A DNA stretch of 64,000 bases, from the NCBI GenBank assembly GCA_947494705.1, contig CANLVN010000003.1, positions 248,001 to 312,000 of the forward strand. The letters are read 5' to 3'. The position numbers were made by a program, and so were the translations under genes. This DNA comes from an uncultured Erythrobacter sp. Lineage in GTDB: Bacteria > Pseudomonadota > Alphaproteobacteria > Sphingomonadales > Sphingomonadaceae. The notes beneath the pieces are model-generated. The model was given only the letters and a program-made list of their open reading frames with translations, had not been told where the DNA came from and ran no database searches. Position 1 is the stretch's first letter. Each line of letters begins with the position of its first letter. Below are positions 55,270-64,000 of this stretch, one piece after another.

Positions 55270-56166
55270 GTGGCTGGTGTACCGCCTCGCGCCGTCTTCC
55301 TCACGAGGGAGACCGAACTGGACCTCCTGCTCGCACGTCACGCGACGCGCGAGCAGGTGCGTTTCTTTCTCGAGGCGAGGGGCCAGACCCTGACCGAAGT
55401 CGAAGCCCGCCATGCGGTGCAGGAAGATGCGCTTGCAAGCGCGATGCGTCAGCTTCCCGAAGACTGGCGACATGCACAGGTCAGCCGCCGCAATCTCGAT
55501 CGGTTCATGTTCGCCCCTGAAGATGTTGTCGTGCCGGTGGGTCAGGATGGTCTTGTTGCCAATGTGGCCAAGTACTTGAGCGGACAGCCGGTAATCGGCG
55601 TCAATCCGGACTTGGATCGCTACGATGGCGTGCTTGTTCGTTTTTCGCCCGAACGTGTCGGCAACGCCTTGCGGCGCGCGTCACACGGCGACATCGACTT
55701 TCAAGACCTGACAATGGTCGAGGGGCACCTGGATACCGGAGAGACGCTGCTTGCGCTCAACGAACTGTTCGTGGGGCATCGTTCGCACCAGTCGGCGCGC
55801 TACGATATTACCGTTGAACAGGGCGTTGAATCGCAAAGTTCGAGCGGTGTCATCGTGGCTAGCGGGACTGGCTCGACGGGATGGGCGCGTTCGATCATGC
55901 TCGGGACAGGGAGCGATCTGGCGATCAACCCGATAGCGCGTGAGTTGGGATGGTTCGTTCGAGAGCCTTTTCCCAGCCGTGCGACGGGCACTTCGTTACG
56001 CGCGGGCAGACTAGCCGGCGGACAGCCGATTGCGATCACCAGCCGCATGAATGATGGCGGCGTGGTGTTCGCAGACGGTATCGAGCACGATTTTCTCGGC
56101 TTTGGCTGGGGTCAGACGATCAGGATCGGCGTGTCGGAGAAAACTCTCCACCTTGTGACCGGCTGA
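55270..56166 (+). CDS. NAD-kinase-like protein
   Basis: 298 aa with a GTG start. After a ~75-residue helical N-terminal extension the sequence follows NAD kinases: VPVGQDGLVANVAKYL in place of the GGDG motif, VIGVNPDLDRYDGVLVRF, ALNELFVGHRSHQSARY (NE motif) and ASGTGSTGWARSI (TGST loop). The catalytic Asp of G(G/Q)DG is kept. This may phosphorylate NAD or a related dinucleotide, but the Gly-to-Gln change makes it divergent and it is unlikely to be the housekeeping enzyme. It abuts the convergent bipA gene. Confidence 0.8.
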   Translation: MAGVPPRAVFLTRETELDLLLARHATREQVRFFLEARGQTLTEVEARHAVQEDALASAMRQLPEDWRHAQVSRRNLDRFMFAPEDVVVPVGQDGLVANVAKYLSGQPVIGVNPDLDRYDGVLVRFSPERVGNALRRASHGDIDFQDLTMVEGHLDTGETLLALNELFVGHRSHQSARYDITVEQGVESQSSSGVIVASGTGSTGWARSIMLGTGSDLAINPIARELGWFVREPFPSRATGTSLRAGRLAGGQPIAITSRMNDGGVVFADGIEHDFLGFGWGQTIRIGVSEKTLHLVTG

Positions 56167-58011
<1,845 letters not shown>

Positions 58012-58031
58012 GGTTGCGGGGCTTTCTTGGG

Positions 58032-58077
58032 AGGGGGCACGCATGCAGGCGGCCCCATAAAAGGTCGCGTGCCCCCT
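58032..58077 (-). promoter_or_regulatory. 11-bp inverted repeat in the typA leader
   Basis: AGGGGGCACGC (58032-58042) and GCGTGCCCCCT (58067-58077) are perfectly complementary, with a 24-base loop. The structure ends 20 bases upstream of the typA ATG, so its RNA form could control access to the start. Confidence 0.55.
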
Positions 58078-58197
58078 AGAGAACATTGTGCGGTGCGGCA
58101 AGCGGCAAGGGGGGAAGGCAGGTGCGGTGCATTGCGCCTGCCATAGCGTTAACGAAACGCGGGATGCCGTAACGGCAAGTCGACCAACTCTCTGGCT

Positions 58198-58215
58198 GAC
58201 CGATCGGTAGGAAAC
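58198..58215 (+). repeat. Repeat flanking the TonB receptor gene, left copy
   Basis: GACCGATCGGTAGGAAAC upstream of the receptor; the right copy at 61053-61071 differs by one inserted A. Confidence 0.5.
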
Positions 58216-58403
58216 GAATCGCACTGTGTCGGACATGCAACAATGCCTGCCAAGCCGCCAGATTCCCGCGCTTAGCGCCTTGTCCGAGATGCAACACTCA
58301 ACTAAAAGCACCGGCGATCGAGGCTCGCCCTAAAGCGGCATCCGAGGATGCATCTAGAACGTGCTGGCGGCCTTCGATGGGATGTTTGATGAGAGGATTT
58401 TCC

Positions 58404-61049
58404 ATGAGTTCACCCGTTTCCCGCTCCGCCGGGGCGTTTCGCATTGCATTGTTTTCAAGTGCTGCAGCCTTCGCATTGGGCGCGCCGGGCGTCGCCTTCG
58501 CCCAGTCGAACGAGCCGGTCGATTCCGACGACGCCGACCAGCTGACGCTCGAGCCCGACGATACGTTCAGCTCCAACCAGATTATCGTTACCGCGTCGAA
58601 GCGTGAGCAGACGCTTCAGGAAACGCCGATCTCGGTCAGCGTGACTTCGGGCGAGACCCTGGAGCAGGCGCAGATCCGCGACGTGCTGGATCTCCAGACC
58701 GTGACCCCTTCGCTGCGCGTCAGCCAGCTTCAGACCTCGTCTGCCTCGACCTTCATCATTCGTGGCTTCGGTAACGGCGACAACAACTTCGGCATCGAGC
58801 CGTCCGTCGGCGTATTCATCGACGGCGTGTTCCGTTCGCGTTCGGCCGCGGCCCTGTCCGACCTTCCCAACGTTCAGCGCATCGAAGTCCTGAACGGCCC
58901 GCAATCCACGCTGTTCGGCAAGAACGCGTCGGCTGGCGTCATCTCGGTCGTGACCCGTCCGCCGCAGTTCGAATTCGGCGGCAGCGTCGAAGCGGTCTAT
59001 GGCAATTACGACACCGTCGTTCTAAAGGGCGACATCACCGGCCCGATCAGCGACACGCTCGCCTTCTCGATCGACGGCAGCTACCAGCGCCGCGACGGCT
59101 ACGGCGAGATCGTCAACCTTGACGAGGACATCAACGATCGCAACCGCTGGGCCGCACGCGCACAGCTTCTGTGGGAACCGACCCTCGACCTGTCGGTCCG
59201 CGCGATTGCCGATTATTCTCAAATCGATGAAGTATGCTGCACGGTTGGCACCGTCGTTGCCGGTCCTGCCGCCAACGCGATCAACGCGCTGGGCGGACAA
59301 TTCAGCCCGCCGGAAGATTTCTTCGAGCGCGAAACGTTTCTCAACACCGTCCCGGAGAACAAGGTCGACAACTACGGCGGCTCGATCCAGGTCGATTATT
59401 CGACCGGTCCGCTCAGCTTCACCTCGATCACCGCATATCGCGAACTGGAGAACTTCTTCCAGTCGGATATCGACTTCTCGAGCGTCGACAACTCCACCGA
59501 AGTGCGCGACCAGAAGGTCGAAACCTTCACTCAGGAAGTGCGCATTACGTCGGATTTCGACGGTCCGCTCAACTTCCTGCTCGGCGGTTTCTACTTCAAC
59601 GAATCCATCTCGCAGCAGAGCCAGTTGCAGAACGGTTCGCAGATTCGCGACTTCTTCGAACTGCTCGCCGGTGCTGACCCGGTTGCCGTCCTTACCGGCC
59701 AGCCGAGCCTGTTCAACCAGGTCGAAGCCGGTCTGGGACTCGAGCAGGAAAGCATCTTCACCACCGCGCTGCTGAGCGACGAGAACTTCGGTTTCGACAA
59801 CGAATCGTGGTCGATTTTCGGCACGATCGATTTCGAACCCGTCGATGGCCTGGTCTTCACGGTCGGCGGTAACTACACCGACGACAAGAAGGACTTCGAG
59901 CTCAGCCAGACGAGCTTCGACCCACTGGCGAACGTGAACCTCGTCGATGCGTTCATCACGCTGGCCACCGCTGGTGGCGTGACGACCCGCGACCAGTTCC
60001 AGGCATTGCCAGAAGCTCAGCAGGCAGGATTGCTCGCCGTCGCCACGACGCCGTGCCCTCCGGGGACCGCGCCGGGCGATCCGACCTGCAACCCCTTCGT
60101 TGCCCTGCAGCCGTTCCAGTTCATCCCGCCCTTCCTCAACGTGCCGAATGCGGTCGAGGATGGTCGCACGCGTGACGACAAGTTCACCTACCTGCTGCGC
60201 GCGGCGTATCAGATCTCGAACGAGGTCAACGTCTATGCGAGCTACGCAACCGGCTTCAAGGCGAGCTCGATCAACCTTTCGCGTGATAGCCGTCCGTCGA
60301 ACATGGACTTCATCGCCGGGCCGGGCGGATCGACTTTTGCGGCGCCGGATTCGGCGATCATAGACGCAGGTCTGGCCATCCCGAACCTCGCCAGCGGTTC
60401 GCGTTTTGCCGGTCCTGAGGAAACCGAGGTCTACGAAGTCGGCATCAAGGGTCAGTGGCCGGGCTTCGGCTTCAACCTTGCGCTGTTCGACCAGACCATC
60501 GATGGTTTCCAGAGTCTCGCGTTCACCGGTACCGGTTTCGCGCTCCGCAATGCCGGTTCGCAGTCGGTGAAGGGCTTTGAATTCGACGCCACGGTCAATC
60601 CGGCCGACGGCCTCGTCTACACCTTCGCGATGACCTATCTCGATCCGCTGTTCGACAGCTTCCCGGGTTCGGTTCTCGGCGACCTGTCGGGCGTGCGCCC
60701 GGCTGGTATCCCGGAATTCTCCATCGCGACGAGCCTCACCTACACCCACGAGTGGGACAGCGGCACGCGCCTCATCAGCCGCGTCGACTACAACCACGAG
60801 AGCGAAGTGCAGATCAACAACGGTCTGCCGACCTTCGGTCCCAACAACTTCACCCGCGAAGTGAACCTCGTGAACGGCTCGATGACGCTGGCGCTCGCCA
60901 ACGGGTTTGAAGTTGGTGCCTATGTGCGCAACCTGCTCAACGATGAGTATATTCTTACCGTCTTCGACGGCGTCGCGCAGAACGGCACGGTCCTGGGTTA
61001 CCCCAACCAGCCGCGCACCTATGGCGGCGTGGTTCGCTACAAGTTCTGA
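58404..61049 (+). CDS. TonB-dependent outer-membrane receptor
   Basis: 881 aa from the ATG at 58404 (AGAGGA upstream; ATGs at 58377 and 58389 are alternatives). A signal peptide (~1-35, GVAFAQS) is followed by a TonB-box-like NQIIVTASKR, the plug (~50-170, IIRGFGNGDNNFGIEPSVGVFIDGV, LNGPQSTLFGKNASAGVISVVT) and a 22-strand barrel ending in RYKF. Substrate unknown; many sphingomonad receptors take up sugars or aromatic compounds as well as siderophores. It stands alone with a strong terminator after it. Confidence 0.94.
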   Translation: MSSPVSRSAGAFRIALFSSAAAFALGAPGVAFAQSNEPVDSDDADQLTLEPDDTFSSNQIIVTASKREQTLQETPISVSVTSGETLEQAQIRDVLDLQTVTPSLRVSQLQTSSASTFIIRGFGNGDNNFGIEPSVGVFIDGVFRSRSAAALSDLPNVQRIEVLNGPQSTLFGKNASAGVISVVTRPPQFEFGGSVEAVYGNYDTVVLKGDITGPISDTLAFSIDGSYQRRDGYGEIVNLDEDINDRNRWAARAQLLWEPTLDLSVRAIADYSQIDEVCCTVGTVVAGPAANAINALGGQFSPPEDFFERETFLNTVPENKVDNYGGSIQVDYSTGPLSFTSITAYRELENFFQSDIDFSSVDNSTEVRDQKVETFTQEVRITSDFDGPLNFLLGGFYFNESISQQSQLQNGSQIRDFFELLAGADPVAVLTGQPSLFNQVEAGLGLEQESIFTTALLSDENFGFDNESWSIFGTIDFEPVDGLVFTVGGNYTDDKKDFELSQTSFDPLANVNLVDAFITLATAGGVTTRDQFQALPEAQQAGLLAVATTPCPPGTAPGDPTCNPFVALQPFQFIPPFLNVPNAVEDGRTRDDKFTYLLRAAYQISNEVNVYASYATGFKASSINLSRDSRPSNMDFIAGPGGSTFAAPDSAIIDAGLAIPNLASGSRFAGPEETEVYEVGIKGQWPGFGFNLALFDQTIDGFQSLAFTGTGFALRNAGSQSVKGFEFDATVNPADGLVYTFAMTYLDPLFDSFPGSVLGDLSGVRPAGIPEFSIATSLTYTHEWDSGTRLISRVDYNHESEVQINNGLPTFGPNNFTREVNLVNGSMTLALANGFEVGAYVRNLLNDEYILTVFDGVAQNGTVLGYPNQPRTYGGVVRYKF

Positions 61050-61052
61050 TCC

Positions 61053-61071
61053 GACCGATCGGATAGGAAAC
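61053..61071 (+). repeat. Repeat flanking the TonB receptor gene, right copy
   Basis: GACCGATCGGATAGGAAAC, four bases after the receptor stop and just before the terminator hairpin; matches the left copy except for one inserted A. Confidence 0.5.
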
Positions 61072-61074
61072 AGG

Positions 61075-61104
61075 AAAGGCCCCGCCAGCGATGGCGGGGC
61101 CTTT
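61075..61104 (+). terminator. Strong Rho-independent terminator after the TonB receptor
   Basis: AAAGGCCCCGCC and GGCGGGGCCTTT form a 12-bp stem with a six-base loop, followed by TTTTTCTTTT. Confidence 0.93.
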
Positions 61105-61146
61105 TTCTTTTGCGTGTTCCGAAAGTGCGACCCGGAAGGGTGGGGC

Positions 61147-63681
61147 CTAAAGCTCCCTCAGCGCCCGCGCCGGTTTCGCGCGCAGCAGGGGCAGCGAACC
61201 GCCCAGCGCAAAACCCATCACCATCAGCAGGCCCAGGCCCAGAACGCCCAGCACTGCGCCCCAATCGGGCAGCCAGTCGAACTCGAAAAGTTGGGTGATG
61301 ATTACCCAGCCCAGCACCGATCCCAGCGCCAGCGCAACCAATGCGAGCGCGCCCGCGATAAAACCGTATTCGGCGAGTTGAAGGCCGAGAATCTGTCGCC
61401 GACTGGCGCCGAGCACGCGCAGAACGACCGTGTCGTAGGTGCGCGAGGCGCGTGCGGCGGCAATCGCGCCCATCAGCACCGCCAGCCCTGCCAGCACTGC
61501 GACAGCGGCCGCGGCTAGCGTCGCCAGCCCCACCTGCTCCAGAAGCACGCGCGCCTGCACCAGTACGTCGTCGACTTCGATTACCGAGGACGAGGGGAAC
61601 TCGCGCACCAGCTCGCGCAGCAATTGGGATCGCAATTCGCCGTCTGCGCCATCGGGCAAGTCGATTGTCGCGGCGAGCTTGTGCGGGGCATCGGCGATTG
61701 CGTTGCGCGAGAAGACAAGGGTGAAGTTGAAGCCCATGCTCTCCCATTCGATTTCGCGCAGGTTCGCGATGCGCACGTCGCGCTCTTGCCCGAGGATGCC
61801 GATGGTGAGCATGTCGCCAACCTCCAGCCCTGCCGCGTCGGCGAAGTCGCGGTCGACCGAGACGAGCGGCTCGCCCGAATGGAACGGGCTCCACCACTCG
61901 CCCTCGACCACGCGGCTGTTCGGAGGCGCAGTGTCGGAATAGGTGATGCCGCGCTCGCCGTTCAGAGCCCATGCGCCCTCGGGGATTTCCTCGAGGTCGG
62001 CGGTGCGCTGCATGTTGCCCTCCGGTCCGAAGGCGAGGATCGCACCGCGCATCGAGGGCACCGAGTTGATGGTTGCCTCCGGGAAGCGCGCGGTGACGAG
62101 ATCACGGAAATCCTCCTCGCGCTCAGGGGGCACGTCGAGCACGAAATATTCCGGCGCTTCCTTCGGGACATTCTGCTCGATATTTCCGTCGATCGAGGTC
62201 TGGATCGCGGCCAGCAGGACGAACGCGGCAAGCCCGAAGCCCAGCGCGGTCACGAGCGCCGAAGTGGGCGCACCGGGGCGATGGATATTGGCAAGCGCGC
62301 TACGCAGGAGCGGGTTGGACGGGCGCGGGGCCTTGCGCGCCGCATATTGCAAGCCGAAACCGAGCAGGGCGAGCAAGCCGAGCGCTCCGGCTGCCCCCGC
62401 CAGGAACCCCGCGGTGAGCCACAATTGCCCGGTGGTCGTCAGCGCCAGCACGCAGATCGCCAGAAGGCCGATGCCCGTCACGATCAGCGCCCGCCGGTCG
62501 CGCGAAAGCGGGACTATGCGGCTGCGCATGAGCGCCATTGCGGGATAGGACCGCGCACGCAACAACGGCGCCGCAGCAAATGCGAAGGCAACAAGCAGCC
62601 CATAGGAGCCGGCCAGCAGGAGCGGCGCAGGCTCGATGACGAAGCCGCCCTCGACCGGCAACAATCCCTCCAGCGCGAGCCCGAGCAGAGGCGTCACGGC
62701 AACCCCGGTCGCAAGGCCCAGCACGCTGCCCACCACGGCGGCTACCGCGATCTGCAGCGCATAGATGCGCACGATATCGCGAGAGGATGCGCCGAGCACC
62801 TTGAGCGTGGCGATGCTCGCGCGGCGCTGATCGAGATAGGAGGAAACGCCGCCCGCGATCCCGATACCGGCGATCACCAGCGCGGCGAGCCCCACCAGCG
62901 TAAGGAAGTCGCTCATCCGCGAAACGAACCGATCCGCACCGGGCGAGGCGCGGTCGCGGGTGCGGAAATCGAACCCCGCATTGGGGAAGGCCTCTTCGAG
63001 CGTTTCCTGAACCGCTTCCGGGTCGGTTGCGTCATCGGCGAAGGCGACGCGCACCTTTGTCTGGTAGAACGAACCGGGCTGGATCAAGCCCGCCTCCACC
63101 GGCACGTCGCGTGCGACCAGCAGCGTGGGGGCGAGCTGGAATCCTTCGGACAGCTTATCGGGTTCGTTGCCGATCACTCCCCGCACGGTCAGCGTGGTGG
63201 TTCCGATGCGGAACGTGTCGCCGACTTCGATGTCGAGCCGTTCCATTGCGCTTGTCGCGAGATAGGCGTCGGTGCCGGTCGGAGCGCCCGGTTCGGTGCC
63301 ATCGATCAGGGTAAACGTACCGAAGAGCGGCCAGTTGGAGCCGACCGCCTTCAACTCGACCGGCGCGGCCATGTCGCCTGTACGCGCCATCGCCTGCATC
63401 CGGTATCCGCTCGACAATTCACCATATTCGCCCAACGCGGCGGTTTCGTCGGGACTGAGGTCGCGTTGCCAGACTTCGACTTCGAGATCGCCGCCGAGCA
63501 ATTCCTGCCCGCTGGCTTCGAGTTCGCGCTCGATCGAGGCGGTCAGCGTACCGATCGCGGCGAGCGCGGCGGTGCCGAGGAAGATGCACACAAGCAGGAG
63601 CCGCAGCCCCTTGAAACGGGCATTCAGATCGCGTCGCGCAATCGTCCACGCCTCGCCCCAGCCAAGGCCGCTGGCATTCAC
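61147..63681 (-). CDS. ABC transporter permease, YbbP/FtsX type
   Basis: 844 aa. The GTG start at 63681 overlaps the ATPase stop (GTGA). The protein has ten or so membrane helices and two FtsX domains (FLTLVGLAALVIAGIGIAGGVSSYLDQRRASIATLKVLGASSRDI and ...RTYDTVVLRVLGASRRQILGLQLAEYGF), with large periplasmic MacB_PCD-like domains. This is the COG3127 (YbbP) type, an exporter permease thought to act on lipids or lipoproteins or as a mechanotransmitter. It pairs with the YbbA-like ATPase. Confidence 0.92.
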   Translation of the reverse strand: MNASGLGWGEAWTIARRDLNARFKGLRLLLVCIFLGTAALAAIGTLTASIERELEASGQELLGGDLEVEVWQRDLSPDETAALGEYGELSSGYRMQAMARTGDMAAPVELKAVGSNWPLFGTFTLIDGTEPGAPTGTDAYLATSAMERLDIEVGDTFRIGTTTLTVRGVIGNEPDKLSEGFQLAPTLLVARDVPVEAGLIQPGSFYQTKVRVAFADDATDPEAVQETLEEAFPNAGFDFRTRDRASPGADRFVSRMSDFLTLVGLAALVIAGIGIAGGVSSYLDQRRASIATLKVLGASSRDIVRIYALQIAVAAVVGSVLGLATGVAVTPLLGLALEGLLPVEGGFVIEPAPLLLAGSYGLLVAFAFAAAPLLRARSYPAMALMRSRIVPLSRDRRALIVTGIGLLAICVLALTTTGQLWLTAGFLAGAAGALGLLALLGFGLQYAARKAPRPSNPLLRSALANIHRPGAPTSALVTALGFGLAAFVLLAAIQTSIDGNIEQNVPKEAPEYFVLDVPPEREEDFRDLVTARFPEATINSVPSMRGAILAFGPEGNMQRTADLEEIPEGAWALNGERGITYSDTAPPNSRVVEGEWWSPFHSGEPLVSVDRDFADAAGLEVGDMLTIGILGQERDVRIANLREIEWESMGFNFTLVFSRNAIADAPHKLAATIDLPDGADGELRSQLLRELVREFPSSSVIEVDDVLVQARVLLEQVGLATLAAAAVAVLAGLAVLMGAIAAARASRTYDTVVLRVLGASRRQILGLQLAEYGFIAGALALVALALGSVLGWVIITQLFEFDWLPDWGAVLGVLGLGLLMVMGFALGGSLPLLRAKPARALREL

Positions 63682-64000
63682 TCTGCGGCCTCTTTGTGCG
63701 ACGGATTGCGCGTGTCGGAGACGATCAGGCCGTCGGCCATGGTCAGCACCCGCTCGCATTTCGCGGCCAGCGCAGGGTCGTGCGTGATGATAAGCAGCGT
63801 CGCACCCGTTTCCGCGCGGCGGGCGAAGAGCAGTTCCACGATCTCTTCACCGGTCGACACGTCGAGATTGCCGGTCGGCTCGTCGGCGAAGATCAGGTCG
63901 GGGCGCGGCGCGGTGGCGCGGGCGATGGCAACGCGCTGTTGCTCGCCGCCCGACAATTGGGTGGGATAATGCCCGATGCGGTGGCCCAGGCCGACCGCTT
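63678..64000 (-). CDS. ABC transporter ATP-binding protein, YbbA/LolD type (C-terminal part)
   Basis: Runs off the right edge of the window; about 107 residues are visible. It reads AVGLGHRIGHYPTQLSGGEQQ RVAIARA (signature motif), LIFADEPTGNLD (Walker B and D-loop) and ITHD (H-loop). The N-terminal half, including Walker A, is outside. It is the energy partner of the following permease. Confidence 0.92.
   Translation of the reverse strand, partial: AVGLGHRIGHYPTQLSGGEQQRVAIARATAPRPDLIFADEPTGNLDVSTGEEIVELLFARRAETGATLLIITHDPALAAKCERVLTMADGLIVSDTRNPSHKEAAE

Larger units (their letters stand above)
58012..58403. promoter_or_regulatory. Divergent intergenic region of typA and the TonB receptor
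   Basis: 392 bases without a credible gene. It holds the typA leader hairpin (58032-58077), a GACCGATCGGTAGGAAAC element (58198-58215) that recurs after the receptor gene, and a direct repeat TGTC(G/C)GA(C/G)ATGCAACA at 58227-58242 and 58281-58296 (14 of 16 matching). Promoter boxes cannot be assigned. Confidence 0.5.

Noticed and set aside
55270..56166. Housekeeping NAD kinase (nadK)
   Set aside because: The key GGDG motif is GQDG and there is a long N-terminal extension; the genome's main NAD kinase is probably elsewhere.
59022..60797. Minus-strand open frame of about 590 codons
   Set aside because: Antisense to the TonB receptor, whose frame is certain from plug and barrel motifs.
61624..63969. 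Plus-strand open frame of about 780 codons
   Set aside because: Fully antisense to the well-supported ABC permease; no domain, no ribosome binding site, Arg/Gln/Gly-rich translation.

Overview
The window is GC-rich, gene-dense chromosomal DNA from an alphaproteobacterium, most likely of the Sphingomonadales/Erythrobacteraceae. This inference rests on the hemC-hemD-Mic60-like order, a large TonB-dependent receptor, the glutaryl-CoA dehydrogenase and maleylacetoacetate isomerase/fumarylacetoacetase-family genes, a UbiH-like hydroxylase, an S10 peptidase and a DUF3617-like lipoprotein. No rRNA, tRNA, transposase, prophage or CRISPR was recognised. Most genes are ordinary housekeeping or metabolic genes.

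Region 1 (1-19.2 kb) is the most unusual part. A FecR-domain periplasmic protein and an OmpA-like lipoprotein (178-1202) face a three-gene minus-strand operon coding for a STAS protein, a metallo-beta-lactamase-fold protein and a CHASE2-SpoIIE phosphatase (4590-1217). Divergent from it is a plus-strand operon: TpsB outer-membrane pore, a 2112-aa TpsA-like exoprotein, an exported TPR-CHAT caspase-like protease, a CHASE2 nucleotide cyclase, and a small exported protein with FecR-like spacing of motifs (5060-19187). I read this as one envelope system: a two-partner-secreted surface protein, a periplasmic processing protease, and two CHASE2 sensors with different outputs (protein dephosphorylation and cAMP).

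Region 2 (19.2-43.3 kb) holds metabolism and housekeeping genes. These are a DCC protein, a lactate monooxygenase-like enzyme, alanine dehydrogenase with a perfect palindrome upstream, FAH-family hydrolase plus maiA, gcdH, a stand-alone receiver, a membrane-anchored HhH protein, a VWA lipoprotein with 14 consecutive prolines, a tsaD-gpsA-flippase operon, hemC-hemD-Mic60-like, a UbiH-like hydroxylase, a DsbD-like reductase, an S10 peptidase with a small lipoprotein, and uvrB.

Region 3 (43.3-52 kb) carries the Anbu proteasome-like module: circularly permuted ATP-grasp, alpha-E, transglutaminase and Anbu protease. It is followed by a LuxR-type regulator whose receiver lacks the usual phosphorylation residues, an extensin-like protein, a VOC protein and a PutP-type symporter.

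Region 4 (52-64 kb) holds an SDR and then a repeat-rich intergenic segment (a dispersed 26-bp element plus eight degenerate ~21-bp tandem units). Next is an operon of an NrtR-type Nudix regulator, an SPFH protein and a NAD-kinase-like protein, with a palindrome embedded in its promoter. The window ends with bipA/typA with a long leader hairpin, a TonB-dependent receptor closed by a strong terminator, and a YbbA/YbbP-type ABC exporter that runs off the end.
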